DNA from: a virus
Reading direction: 5' to 3' (one strand)
IMG/VR virus record: IMGVR_UViG_3300023276_001086
Coordinates: 62,001-126,000 of that record
DNA length: 64,000 nucleotides
Shown: in pieces, positions 25,706 to 33,025 of the stretch
Layout: every line of letters begins with the position of its first letter
Numbering within the stretch: the stretch's first letter is position 1
The notes under the pieces: model-generated
What the model was told of the DNA's origin: nothing
What the model saw: only the letters and a program-made list of their open reading frames with translations
Database searches by the model: none
Program-made: the position numbers and the translations under genes

Positions 25706-26082
25706 GGCACACCTGCACCACCAATCGCGGTGGTGTCTACCGAAGCTGGCCGGTCCTTGACCTATGGGAGCTGGCCAAAGACCTACACACCTTCGAGCTC
25801 CCACCCGAACAGCTCCCCGAGTTCGACTTCTACATCGACTCGGAGCCACGGTTCTTCTGGTGGTCCCGGGCTCGAGGGACCAAAGAACAGTTCACGATGC
25901 GTGATCTGGCAGACCACATCCGCCGGGTCAACGATGCCGACCTGAGCTTCCCCATCTTGTTGAACCCGGAAGGGGGTGTGATGGATGGGCTGCACCGGAT
26001 GATGAAGGCCCACATCCTGGGCGTGTGCGTGCGTGTTCAGCAGTTCGAGGAGTGGCCCCCAGAAGGTGCAAAACCGCAGTAA
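25672..26082 (+). CDS. ParB/Srx-like domain protein (136 aa)
   Basis: VLDLWELAKDLHTFELPPEQ, then TMRDLADHIRRVNDADLSFP, then GGVMDGLHRMMKAHILG. The last segment is the D-G-x-H-R-x-x-A core of ParB-like nuclease/CTPase folds. Start ATG at 25672 is inside the preceding small gene; an earlier ATG at 25564 in the same frame abuts the ribosome site and its product would be shadow. Such single-domain ParB-like proteins in phages are of unknown role. Confidence 0.6.
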   Translation: MPVVQDEARFLGHTCTTNRGGVYRSWPVLDLWELAKDLHTFELPPEQLPEFDFYIDSEPRFFWWSRARGTKEQFTMRDLADHIRRVNDADLSFPILLNPEGGVMDGLHRMMKAHILGVCVRVQQFEEWPPEGAKPQ

Positions 26083-26086
26083 AACT

Positions 26087-26125
26087 GGGGATAAGACTAA
26101 TAGTGATCTTGGAGGTGCTACCTCC
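26087..26125 (+). promoter_or_regulatory. Candidate phage promoter with 5' hairpin
   Basis: GGGGATAAGACTAATAG (26087-26103) starts four bases after a stop codon. Six to eight bases on, GGAGGT (26111-26116) pairs with ACCTCC (26120-26125) around a 3-base loop. The arrangement repeats that at 23346 and lies 11 bases before the tRNA-like element, which it would transcribe. Confidence 0.55.
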
Positions 26126-26135
26126 GAATCATTAT

Positions 26136-26314
26136 GGGGACCGCGAGTTCCGTCTTGTGAAACTGAAGGATGACCAATCCTAAAGTAACACCGTTGAAAG
26201 GCCTGGTAAGCCTGACACTGATGATGGATGGTACGCTCGAACGCCAAGGAGAAGGAGGGTTGATCGCCTCTGGACTTTGGTTGTTTACTGGTTCGACTCC
26301 AGTCGGTCCCCCCA
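26136..26314 (+). ncRNA. tRNA-like RNA: acceptor stem, T-arm and CCA, with ~100-nt excess
   Basis: GGGACCG (26137-26143) pairs perfectly with CGGTCCC (26304-26310); G26136/C26311 can add an eighth pair. ACTGG (26287-26291), loop TTCGACT, CCAGT (26299-26303) is a canonical T-arm directly joined to the acceptor strand, and CCA (26312-26314) is encoded. AGTT/AACT (26146-26149/26161-26164) could be a D-like arm. GGATGACCAA (26168-26177) can pair with TTGGTTGTTT (26277-26286), with some G-U pairs, next to the T-arm, as helix P2 does in tmRNA. A normal tRNA would be about 76 nt; this is 178. It lacks the tmRNA D-domain consensus and a clear tag. It could be a tRNA with an insertion, a reduced tmRNA-like RNA, or a tRNA mimic. 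Confidence 0.5.
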
Positions 26315-26982
26315 TGGCACACATGGACAACGAAGCCCGCAAGGGAAACGGCTCTAACACGACACCCTCAAACGCCGAGTTCGTCGATGAAACCGACGCG
26401 GCCGAAATATTCGCCAGCCACCTATCTCGCCTGGAGCGACAGGTCGAGACCCTCGTGGCCGACGCCGCAGACGCGGCAGAGAATGCCGAGGATGCGGCTA
26501 AATACGCCGAGCGCGAGCGGCGACTAGGCCTGAGCCATGTCGAGCGTCTCAGAGACGACGCCGACCAAGCCCGCTTCGCGCTCGCCGACGCCAACGCCGA
26601 CTACATCGGCGTGCGCACCGCACAATATGTGGACGCCTGCGCGGCGGCGGACAAAGCCGAAGCTGAGGCTGAGGCTCTCGCGCAGGCCACCATCGAAGAG
26701 TTCAATTCGATGGCGCCAGTAGAGCAGGCGAAGGCTCTGCTCGCCGAAAAGCTCGGCGATGATGCGGCTGACGCGATCCTGTTCGCACTCACTGCGAGGG
26801 AGCAGGAAAGGGCGGCAACTCGCCGCAAGAAGATTGCCACCGCCCTGAAGGTCGGGGCCTCGATGGCCGCGATGGGCGGGCTCTATGGAGGGATCATCGG
26901 GATGGCCGTCGAGGCCGCCAAGCCCAAGACCCGCAGGGCCAAGATCGCAACCAAGTTGGTGAATTGGGCCTTCGCCCGCTAG
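26314..26982 (+). CDS. Coiled-coil protein with C-terminal hydrophobic segment
   Basis: About 222 aa from ATG 26314 (its A is the last base of the CCA) or 219 from 26323. The middle is Ala/Glu/Asp-rich coiled coil (DAADAAENAEDAAKYAERER and on). Near the C-terminus VGASMAAMGGLYGGIIGMAV is hydrophobic and could insert in a membrane, followed by a basic end. No ribosome site precedes 26314; AAGGAGAAGGAGGG at 26246-26259 instead precedes an in-frame TTG at 26260 whose product would read through the tRNA-like T-arm. Start is therefore unresolved and may be regulated by the RNA structure. Confidence 0.7.
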   Translation: MAHMDNEARKGNGSNTTPSNAEFVDETDAAEIFASHLSRLERQVETLVADAADAAENAEDAAKYAERERRLGLSHVERLRDDADQARFALADANADYIGVRTAQYVDACAAADKAEAEAEALAQATIEEFNSMAPVEQAKALLAEKLGDDAADAILFALTAREQERAATRRKKIATALKVGASMAAMGGLYGGIIGMAVEAAKPKTRRAKIATKLVNWAFAR

Positions 26983-26994
26983 CGCATCTCAATG

Positions 26995-27047
26995 GGGGAA
27001 CCGGAATAGTCCGGTTCCCCTCCGACTGTGGAGAATTCTTTTTAGCT
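26995..27047 (+). terminator. Strong terminator of the plus-strand block
   Basis: GGGGAACCGG (26995-27004) pairs perfectly with CCGGTTCCCC (27011-27020) around AATAGT, 13 bases after the stop. A T-tract, ATTCTTTTTAGCTG, follows some 17 bases later. The 10-bp GC-rich stem should terminate even without an adjacent T-run. Confidence 0.7.
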
Positions 27048-27056
27048 GATGACGTA

Positions 27057-27380
27057 TGATCTGAGAGGGCCCCCTCTCTGTGGCGGTTTTACTTCAACTA
27101 GGTAAGTCTAGTAAGACCCTCTAATTTTACTTTAGATAGAACTAGAGAGGATAATGAGGGGGTCTTACTAGATACCCCTAGTTGAAGTAAAACATCTAGA
27201 GAGAAAGAGCCTCTCTGGATCACCCAGTACAAATAGGAGGGTCTTACTAGACTTACCTAGTTGAAGTAAAACATCTAGAGAGAAAGAGCCTCTCTGGATC
27301 ACCCAGTACAAATAGGAGGGTCTTACTAGATACCCCTAGTTGAAGTAAAACACCTAGAGAGAAAGAGCCTCTCTGGATCA
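27057..27380. repeat. Array of hairpin plus ACTAG-N6-CTAGT palindrome units
   Basis: Four units, one in plus orientation (palindrome 27097-27112) and three in minus (27167-27182, 27246-27261, 27325-27340). Each joins a hairpin of the GAGAGG/CCTCTC type, a GTTTTACTTC tract, the palindrome ACTAG-N6-CTAGT, and AAGACCCTC. The last two minus units repeat with a 79-bp period. The array fills the gap between convergent genes, so the hairpin-T-tract parts may be tandem terminators for both strands. The palindrome looks like a dimeric repressor operator. The N6 differs in kind (GTAAGT/ACTTAC or ATACCC). Confidence 0.75.
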
Positions 27381-27393
27381 AACGGGCGTAACT

Positions 27394-27426
27394 AGCTAAG
27401 AAGATTGAGTAACGAATGTTACTCAA
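27394..27426 (-). terminator. Terminator overlapping the stop of the 69-aa gene
   Basis: TTGAGTAAC (27405-27413) pairs with GTTACTCAA (27418-27426) around GAAT, a 9-bp perfect hairpin that includes the stop codon of the minus-strand gene. On that strand it is followed by TCTTCTTAGCTAG. Confidence 0.7.
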
Positions 27427-27628
27427 CCTGGTCGTCCGACCGACGAACTACCAACAGCCCCTCGTGTTTGCAGAGGATGCAGCGCCCGTACTTGGACTTT
27501 TTGGTGGCGGGTCGAATGACATCGCCAAGGTTCAGGTTGCCGACATCCTCCATTGTCTGATCCTTGTTGCACGTCGGGCTCGTGCAGCGCAGGAGGTATT
27601 CAACTATCAGCGCCGTCTTTCGTTTCAT
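27419..27628 (-). CDS. Small zinc-binding protein (69 aa)
   Basis: Start ATG 27628 has GGAG six bases upstream. Cys pairs CTSPTC (15-20) and CILC (50-53) should bind zinc. The frame is open further upstream but that part is Arg/Ser/Cys-rich shadow of the next gene. Last gene of its operon, right before the terminator. Confidence 0.65.
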   Translation of the reverse strand: MKRKTALIVEYLLRCTSPTCNKDQTMEDVGNLNLGDVIRPATKKSKYGRCILCKHEGLLVVRRSDDQVE

Positions 27629-27830
27629 CGTCATCTCCAGTACCGAGCACCAGCTTGCCTTCGACAAGCCTACTCCTGACCGCCTCCTTCTGCACGGCCA
27701 GCAGCATCTGCATCTGCCTGGCGCTCTTGGCGATGATGTGGGTGGCAACCTTGTGGCAGTCATCACAGACCGGTACACCCTCCCACAACGCGACCTTGGG
27801 CTTGCCGCAGTTCATGCAAACACCGCTCAC
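27600..27830 (-). CDS. Zinc-finger protein (76 aa)
   Basis: CMNC (5-8) and CDDC (22-25) form an N-terminal zinc finger (MSGVCMNCGKPKVALWEG...), followed by a helix with ARQMQMLLAVQKEAVRSRL and an acidic tail. Overlaps both neighbours. Unknown role; similar small finger proteins crowd this part of the genome. Confidence 0.7.
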   Translation of the reverse strand: MSGVCMNCGKPKVALWEGVPVCDDCHKVATHIIAKSARQMQMLLAVQKEAVRSRLVEGKLVLGTGDDDETKDGADS

Positions 27831-28471
27831 GCCGCCCCCAACTTACTGAGAACCCTTCGGCACTCATCATCAAACCTATCGCAGTCGATGATGAGCCGAA
27901 CCGTACCAGAGGGGTCCTCGAGCAAGACAACGCTACTCCGCGCACCAGAACGGATATCCGCCCACCGTTCTAGCGCGGTACCGATTTGCCGAACCGGTAA
28001 CCTCATCCTGTTCAAGATGGTAGCGAGGAGCAGACGACGAACATCCTCCACGGACCACACTCGTCGAGTACCCTTCCCGTCCGCTTCCCCAATCGATGGC
28101 ACCACCACCAACGTCTCCGCCATGTGGATCATCATGCGTTGCGTAATCCCGAGGGCTTTCGAGATACGCACGCCACTCGCGGCAATCTCCCCCACCACCC
28201 CGCGGACAACCGCAACGGCTCTCCTCTTCTCTGACTTCCCCCTTTCTTCCTCCCTCATTCGCTCTATCGTTACCGCAGCCTTCTCTACGTCTCCGTAGAG
28301 GTACAGATCTATGCTCTCGACCTCTCCCGGTTTTGGGTTGACCCAACCGTTGAATATCTTGTTCAATCTGCCCACGTTCAGGTCGAGATCACGCGACATC
28401 TGATTCTGCCTGATACCATTCGCCGCTAGTTGAACCTTCCAGTCCGTGGCGCGCTTCATGTCTACCTTCAT
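27827..28471 (-). CDS. Two-domain DNA-binding regulator (XRE-like HTH plus MerR-like HTH)
   Basis: 214 aa. Residues 12-60 (VQLAANGIRQNQMSRDLDLN, then RLNKIFNGWVNPKPGEVESI) fit an XRE/Cro-type HTH. Residues 100-165 (ISKALGITQRMMIHMAETL, then RVWSVEDVRRLLLATIL) resemble a MerR-type winged helix. This is an unusual pairing. Start ATG with GGGGAG upstream. ATGA overlap with RNase HII. It may be the reader of the adjacent palindrome array (inference). Confidence 0.65.
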   Translation of the reverse strand: MKVDMKRATDWKVQLAANGIRQNQMSRDLDLNVGRLNKIFNGWVNPKPGEVESIDLYLYGDVEKAAVTIERMREEERGKSEKRRAVAVVRGVVGEIAASGVRISKALGITQRMMIHMAETLVVVPSIGEADGKGTRRVWSVEDVRRLLLATILNRMRLPVRQIGTALERWADIRSGARSSVVLLEDPSGTVRLIIDCDRFDDECRRVLSKLGAA

Positions 28472-29049
28472 GCTCCCCTTATGGCCCGCTTGACGGGCGC
28501 GTAGGACCGTCGGTGCTCTGGACAGGGCCCGTGCTTCTTCAACTGGGCAAGGTGTACCACCGTTGGGTAGCCCTTGTGTGTCTCGAACCCGTAGGCTGGG
28601 TACGCCGCCGCCATCCCTGCTATCAGCTGGTCTCTCCAGACCTTAGCGATGATGGATGCTGCCCCAACAGCCTGCACCTTGGCGTCAGCCTTAGGCATGG
28701 CAGTCTGCTGAGCGGTAGGCACGGGGTGAGGCAACTTGGTCTTGCCGTCCACGACGACGTGGGCATCAGGGAACCGTTCGAGGCAGCACATGGCGCAGGA
28801 GACCATGCAGCCCCGAAGACACTGATTGATGCCGTGCTCGTCGATGAACTCGACCCCCGACTGGGCAATCACCCAGTGAAGACTGTGTTCGTGGATGGCG
28901 TGGATGACATTGACACGCTGATGGGGCTTGAGCGCCTTTGAGTCACCCACACCGTCCACGACCAGCTCCTCCGGGAAGACCACGGCAGCGACGACCACCG
29001 GACCCGCAATGGGCCCAAGCCCCACCTCATCTATGCCGATAATGTTCAT
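28468..29049 (-). CDS. rnhB: Ribonuclease HII
   Basis: About 193 aa. IGIDEVGLGPIAGPVVVAAV carries the D-E active-site pair, DSKALKPHQR, then VVVDGK (third Asp), and ADAKVQAVGAASIIAKVWRD with the fourth Asp. The C-terminus GYPTVVHL...GPCPEHRRSYAPVK is characteristic. RNase HII nicks RNA in RNA-DNA hybrids and removes ribonucleotides or primers. Rare in phages. Start at ATG 29049; a GTG seven codons earlier is possible. Confidence 0.9.
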   Translation of the reverse strand: MNIIGIDEVGLGPIAGPVVVAAVVFPEELVVDGVGDSKALKPHQRVNVIHAIHEHSLHWVIAQSGVEFIDEHGINQCLRGCMVSCAMCCLERFPDAHVVVDGKTKLPHPVPTAQQTAMPKADAKVQAVGAASIIAKVWRDQLIAGMAAAYPAYGFETHKGYPTVVHLAQLKKHGPCPEHRRSYAPVKRAIRGA

Positions 29050-29115
29050 CAGACCCAACCCCGCTGTCACGAATGCACGTGGCGTTCCCCATCTGGTAGT
29101 CGTCGTCCCTCGACA

Positions 29116-29433
29116 TCAGGGTGCCACCTCTTCCTCACGCCACTGATCGCGCATACGCAGGAGGCGCTTCCCGGCATTACGAAGCGCCCATTGAGACGAC
29201 ATCCCGAAATCAAGCAGCCGCTGCTCTACCGTGTAAGGGAACTCCTCTATGTCCTGGTCAGACAGAATCTCCAGCATGGCCTCGCAGTGGTTCACGTGCT
29301 GTCTGCATTCAGTCTCTTCTTCGTCACTGCATATCTCGAGACTGATTTGGGCGTGGCCTAGCTTGTCCTCTACTTGCTCCAACAAGAAGCACAAATAGTC
29401 GTCGTTCTTCGCCCTTTCGTGCGTGCGCTCCAT
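29116..29433 (-). CDS. Acidic helical protein (105 aa), unknown
   Basis: 105 aa of charged helix (YLCFLLEQVEDKLGHAQISL and on) with three Cys and one His-rich turn (CRQHVNHCEAM). Its end and the start of the upstream gene share base 29433. No family recognised. Confidence 0.65.
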   Translation of the reverse strand: MERTHERAKNDDYLCFLLEQVEDKLGHAQISLEICSDEEETECRQHVNHCEAMLEILSDQDIEEFPYTVEQRLLDFGMSSQWALRNAGKRLLRMRDQWREEEVAP

Positions 29434-29669
29434 CAGCCTGCCTCCTTCTCATCGAGCTCGCTGGGAGCATCCTCGATGTCGACCCAGCCCGCATTGTTGC
29501 CCTCGGCGTCAGACTGGATCCACATGAACTTCCGCTTGCCCCTGAGCAGTATCTGGATACCGAAGTAGTCAGGATCTGCATCCTCGGGCACCCCGATGAC
29601 CCCGACGATTGTGCCGCCTAGAAGTTGATCCAGGATCTGATCCTTGCAATACTTTGAGTCGTGGCTCAC
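29433..29669 (-). CDS. Small beta-rich protein (78 aa), unknown
   Basis: 78 aa. Begins MSHDSKYCKDQILDQLLGG, then TIVGVIGVPEDADPDYFGIQI and RKFMWIQSDAEG, a small alpha/beta pattern of the kind common in phage accessory genes. Coupled on both sides. Confidence 0.65.
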   Translation of the reverse strand: MSHDSKYCKDQILDQLLGGTIVGVIGVPEDADPDYFGIQILLRGKRKFMWIQSDAEGNNAGWVDIEDAPSELDEKEAG

Positions 29670-29899
29670 CTCTCTCGCTCCTTGTAGACGGTATCCTTGG
29701 GCGGCTTCCAGTTGCTGAGCAGCTTGGTGAGCTGCTTCCGCTCTGCATTCGCACGAAGCCTCTCTTCTTCGCGCTCCATCTTGGCTCTTGCGAAGCGCAT
29801 CTTCACGTCCTTGTCCGTCTCGCCCTCGAGACGCTTACCTGTGATCTTGCAGCCGGCACCGAAGTCGGCGACGACCACCTCGTCCTCATGGTCAGCCAT
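29666..29899 (-). CDS. Small coiled-coil protein (77 aa)
   Basis: Start ATG 29899 lies inside the end of the thymidylate-synthase-like gene. Beta N-terminus (DEVVVADFGAGCKITG) then a charged helix (DKDVKMRFARAKMEREEERLR and on). The longer upstream frame is shadow. Unknown. Confidence 0.65.
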   Translation of the reverse strand: MADHEDEVVVADFGAGCKITGKRLEGETDKDVKMRFARAKMEREEERLRANAERKQLTKLLSNWKPPKDTVYKERER

Positions 29900-30674
29900 C
29901 AGTATCCGTTCCTCCAAGCCGGCACTTGGCCAGCTCCCAGCAGTGGTCATAGAGATGAAGACCCTTCGACGCGGCGATGATCTCCCCAGGTGCCACACCG
30001 ATCTCGTCGGCCATGTACTCCTGGAGGTTGACGATGGCCGCCAGGTTGGCGGGGAAGCCGCCCCACAAGTCCCAGCTCCTGAAGTAGATGCAGAAGTGCA
30101 ACTTCTCCTCGTCCAACGACGGATAATCCTGGAATCGGTCTCCATCCGTCGCAGGGTAGACACGGCAGTCGATTTGGCGCAGGCAGGGCGGGTCCTCGAG
30201 GTGGATGTCGCTTGGCTGGGCGATGGTCATGCAGGCCTGGTTGTTGCCAAAGCTTCTCTTGAACTTCGCAATGACCTCTTCGACCTGGGGCGACATGCGC
30301 TGGAGCGAGTGCCCGAATTCGTGATAGGACGTCTCCGGCGATACTATCGGTGCCCAGGTCGGCCCAAAGAGTCGCTCTCCGTAGGTGTACTGCTCCCCCT
30401 CCTTCCTCTCATCCGTCATGAGGTACGGAAGGTACTGAGCAATGTAGTCGTCCTCGACGGGGTTCGGGATGTTGAGGTGCGGCGGGATGTCCGGCAGGAG
30501 CGGCCGGACGTGGGGGTGCGTGATATGGACAGTGATGTAGTCGAGCTCACGCCGTGTCTGCCCCTCGTAGCTCCCCTCAGTGATCTTGTAGTCGCGTCCT
30601 TGCTGATAGCAGGCGTCCACGCACTGGAACCACGCGTCAGGTAGATCCCGAGCTTCGATATTGATTGGTCTCAC
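29892..30674 (-). CDS. Thymidylate synthase family protein (dUMP-type)
   Basis: 260 aa. The catalytic Cys is in DPPCLRQID (Cys164), and the nucleotide-binding core reads FRSWDLWGGFPANLAAIVNL, with Asn210 at the site that is Asn in thymidylate synthases and Asp in dCMP hydroxymethylases. GLHLYDHCWEL corresponds to the dcHiY motif. This favours dUMP as substrate: dTMP or 5-hydroxymethyl-dUMP synthesis. The N-terminal 100 residues differ from classical ThyA. Coupled to the next gene by ATGA. Confidence 0.8.
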   Translation of the reverse strand: MRPINIEARDLPDAWFQCVDACYQQGRDYKITEGSYEGQTRRELDYITVHITHPHVRPLLPDIPPHLNIPNPVEDDYIAQYLPYLMTDERKEGEQYTYGERLFGPTWAPIVSPETSYHEFGHSLQRMSPQVEEVIAKFKRSFGNNQACMTIAQPSDIHLEDPPCLRQIDCRVYPATDGDRFQDYPSLDEEKLHFCIYFRSWDLWGGFPANLAAIVNLQEYMADEIGVAPGEIIAASKGLHLYDHCWELAKCRLGGTDTDG

Positions 30675-31354
30675 TCTTCCTCCTTGGGCTCGAGCCGTTT
30701 GGCTAGATCCCGGATGGCGTCGCGGGCCTGGGGGTCCATGGCAGACACCACGTCAGCGGCTTCGTGGAGTATGTTGACGGCCTTGGCCAGCTGCACGTCT
30801 TCCTCACTCTCACCCTCGTCGTTGATGACCCGAAATGGTGGTAGATTCGGTACAGTTGGGCAGGCCAGACGGAGCTTTCTGAGGATCCTCTCCTTCAAAC
30901 GCTTACTGTCGCTGACGAAGATAGTCAGGGCGGTATCATCGATGAGCTCGATGATCGCGTCGATGGGCTGTTTTTCGATGAGCAGATCCTGGTCATGGGT
31001 GCAGAGCAGACACTCCTCTGACTCCATCCCCGGCCGCCACCAGTAGTGGGCCGGGCTCAACTCGCCGCCCATACCCCCAGTGTGCCACTTGTCCCACGGG
31101 ATGAGTTTCTCGGTACAGAACTCCTCGAGGACACGGCAATCCCCGTAGTTTTTCTCGTACTCGAACAGCGCGATGATACCGTCAACCCGATGCGCGAGAA
31201 GGTCGACCGGACCCTCTGGCAACCACTGCTCCTCCTTGCAGTAATCATCGTCAACGAAGATCTCCTCACGAATAATTGCGTCGCACAAGCGACTAGCCAG
31301 TGGCCTGCGAACGTCGCCACCAATCCAGAACTTCGTATGAATGTACTCTCCCAC
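30671..31354 (-). CDS. Unknown protein (227 aa), first gene of its operon
   Basis: 227 aa, acidic. GEYIHTKFWIGGDVRRPLA, then DGIIALFEYEKNYG and CRVLEEFCTEKLIPWDKWH; resembles the 'phage protein of unknown function' with an N-terminal beta-hairpin and CLLC. Precedes the thymidylate-synthase-like gene with ATGA overlap and follows a promoter-like motif. No function assigned. Confidence 0.7.
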   Translation of the reverse strand: MGEYIHTKFWIGGDVRRPLASRLCDAIIREEIFVDDDYCKEEQWLPEGPVDLLAHRVDGIIALFEYEKNYGDCRVLEEFCTEKLIPWDKWHTGGMGGELSPAHYWWRPGMESEECLLCTHDQDLLIEKQPIDAIIELIDDTALTIFVSDSKRLKERILRKLRLACPTVPNLPPFRVINDEGESEEDVQLAKAVNILHEAADVVSAMDPQARDAIRDLAKRLEPKEEE

Positions 31355-31374
31355 TTCGATCTCCTTTTCAGCTA

Positions 31375-31404
31375 GAAGGGTTCCCTTCGCGTATCCCTTA
31401 TAAC
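31375..31404 (-). promoter_or_regulatory. Candidate phage promoter (TATAAGG) with 5' hairpin
   Basis: On the minus strand GTTATAAGGGATAC is followed by GAAGGG-AA-CCCTTC (31375-31388), then the ribosome site AAAAGGAG of the 227-aa gene. It matches the TATAAGG subclass and the promoter-hairpin-ribosome site order of other copies. Confidence 0.45.
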
Positions 31405-31441
31405 AATCTGAGCCCCATAATAGCGGCGGATCTTGTGCGAG

Positions 31442-31549
31442 ATGGGCCCCCTAGGAGACAAGCTCGTCGAAAAACTGTACGAGGAGTTGACGCTAGAGAT
31501 GCTGGCGCTCGATGCGGCGAAGTCCTTCGCCGCGCCAACCGCTAGCTAG
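31442..31549 (+). CDS. Possible small plus-strand ORF (35 aa)
   Basis: ATG GGC CCC CTA GGA... gives a 35-aa amphipathic peptide (DKLVEKLYEELTLEML, then LDAAKSFAAPTAS). No clear ribosome site or promoter; it is listed because it fills an otherwise empty gap between divergent minus-strand units and its stop lies in a TAGCTAG motif. Could be spurious. Confidence 0.25.
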   Translation: MGPLGDKLVEKLYEELTLEMLALDAAKSFAAPTAS

Positions 31550-31612
31550 CTCAACGGTTCGCCTGCCTTGCCCTCTCTCCGGGGGCATTCTCTTAGCTGG
31601 TCATGAACTAAA

Positions 31613-31640
31613 ACAGGGCGCCTCCGAAGAGACGCCCTGT
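31613..31640 (-). terminator. Intrinsic terminator with TTCG loop
   Basis: On the minus strand ACAGGGCG-T-CTC-TTCG-GAG-G-CGCCCTGT is followed by TTTTAG. An 8-bp plus 3-bp stem with a UUCG tetraloop ends the lipoprotein operon. Confidence 0.85.
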
Positions 31641-31672
31641 GAGATCAGGGGTGGGGGGGACGTTCCCTGACC

Positions 31673-32755
31673 TCAACCATCTGAGACTAGCATGGGTGGA
31701 TCTGCGGCAGCAATGGGGGCCGAGGTGGGTAGTTCTGGTGGGGGGTCTGATGGCACTTTGGTGTAGCCCATCTGCTTGCACACAGGGTCGATCTCACCCT
31801 CATTTGTGGGCCGACGCCAGAAGGCGTTGTGTGTTTTTGGTCCGGACGTGATCCGCGCAAGACCTCTCGCACACGCGACCCTGTCATCGCAAGAAGCCTT
31901 GCCACTCTCACACCGCCCACCCCAAGTGATCGGCCTGCCAGGAACCCACTCTAGTCGATGTCCTGGTCTGGAGATCTCTACGAGAGGGCGCTTTGAGATG
32001 AGCGCCTTGCCGAGCTCAACAGCGTAGGAGCAACGGCGGGAGCCGTATTGAGCATCCCAGCGGTCAAGCGCAGACTCTTGTGTGATCGACTTGTTCTGGC
32101 GACGTAGATAGTCGAGATAACCACCCGGCATCTCACAATCTGTCTCCAGGTTGCGTATCCAAGCTGCTCGAGCATTACGCAACGCATAGCCCTTCACGGC
32201 CATGATGTGGGGTTGTCCCCGCCTGAAGACTGAGAGCATTGTCTCACCGCTCTCATCACACTCAGTGATACGGCGAACGTGACCACGCTCACACCCACGA
32301 CGACGGATGTTGCGCAGCGACTGCCATATACCGACACAGTCCTGCGGGTTACCATCAGCCTCCGCAATACAGATCCGAAGAAACGCCGTGAGGGTCGATT
32401 GAACCGAATCCTCTTCGGGAACGTTCCAGGCTTTCCCCTGGGTCTCTGCCGGGCTTCCCCAAATGAACCGGCGAACCCGCCGCTTTGGCGGCGGCGGTAC
32501 TTCGGCCTGTTCCGCTACCTCTTCCCTGGGGGCGTTCAGACGTCTGTCGAACTCCTCCCTCTGCCTCTTGTTCTTCTCACTCCTGGCCTGTCGATTGGCG
32601 GCATACTGCGCCAGCAAAGCCGCACGTCCAGCTCGACGCTCCTCGAGACGGCCTTCCGCAGAAGCCTCGCCCTCGGTGCAACCAGCGAACGTGACAACCG
32701 CTACGGCAGCCACAGTCAGGGTGAACACGATGATCACTACACGGATGACGTTCAT
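31673..32755 (-). CDS. Lipoprotein with possible cell-wall-hydrolase-like domain
   Basis: 360 aa. A signal peptide (VVIIVFTLTVAAVAVVTFAG) ends in Cys26, a lipobox-type FAGC. Residues 35-90 are a charged helix. The domain at 120-240 (TAFLRICIAEADGNPQDCVG, then IWQSLRNIRRRG) has the E-x(n)-G...N-R layout of SleB-type hydrolases, a weak match. Cys count is high outside the signal, consistent with an exported protein. It may be an outer spanin, wall-remodelling enzyme or superinfection factor. Terminator follows. Confidence 0.65.
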   Translation of the reverse strand: MNVIRVVIIVFTLTVAAVAVVTFAGCTEGEASAEGRLEERRAGRAALLAQYAANRQARSEKNKRQREEFDRRLNAPREEVAEQAEVPPPPKRRVRRFIWGSPAETQGKAWNVPEEDSVQSTLTAFLRICIAEADGNPQDCVGIWQSLRNIRRRGCERGHVRRITECDESGETMLSVFRRGQPHIMAVKGYALRNARAAWIRNLETDCEMPGGYLDYLRRQNKSITQESALDRWDAQYGSRRCSYAVELGKALISKRPLVEISRPGHRLEWVPGRPITWGGRCESGKASCDDRVACARGLARITSGPKTHNAFWRRPTNEGEIDPVCKQMGYTKVPSDPPPELPTSAPIAAADPPMLVSDG

Positions 32756-32797
32756 AGTCGTCCTCCTCTCCTCCCGGGCCCTGCGACCCGGCTATCC

Positions 32798-32947
32798 CTA
32801 TCCGAAGAGCAAATGACCGGCAAGGCCGGCAGCGGAGATCCCCGCTATGAAGCCCATCATGAATACGAAGGACCTGGTTATTGAGCGCCTCGTCCGACGA
32901 GGTACGTCAACAACGTTGCTCCACAATTCCAACTCCAACTCGGTCAC
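32798..32947 (-). CDS. Small single-pass membrane protein (49 aa)
   Basis: GTG start with AGGGGTAGG just upstream. Residues 28-49 (FVFMMGFIAGISAAGLAGHL) form one membrane helix near the C-terminus after an Arg-rich stretch (PRRTRRSITRS), consistent with N-in topology. Next to the lipoprotein gene; a lysis-accessory role is possible. Too small for most gene callers. Confidence 0.55.
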   Translation of the reverse strand: MTELELELWSNVVDVPRRTRRSITRSFVFMMGFIAGISAAGLAGHLLFG

Positions 32948-33025
32948 GTCCTACCCCTAGCGCCGAAAGCGCCCCCACACTGTTCCTCACTTTACCACAC
33001 CGATCCCACCCACCTGATAGCGGCA

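Noticed and set aside
26136-26314. Ordinary tRNA or standard tmRNA
   Set aside because: The acceptor-to-CCA distance is 178 nt, no normal anticodon arm with U33 and purine 37 fits, and the tmRNA D-domain consensus and tag reading frame are missing. Kept only as tRNA-like.
27057-27380. Possible CRISPR array from regular repeats
   Set aside because: Repeats are 60-80 bp, in both orientations, with almost no unique spacers; they contain hairpins and palindromes and no cas genes are nearby.
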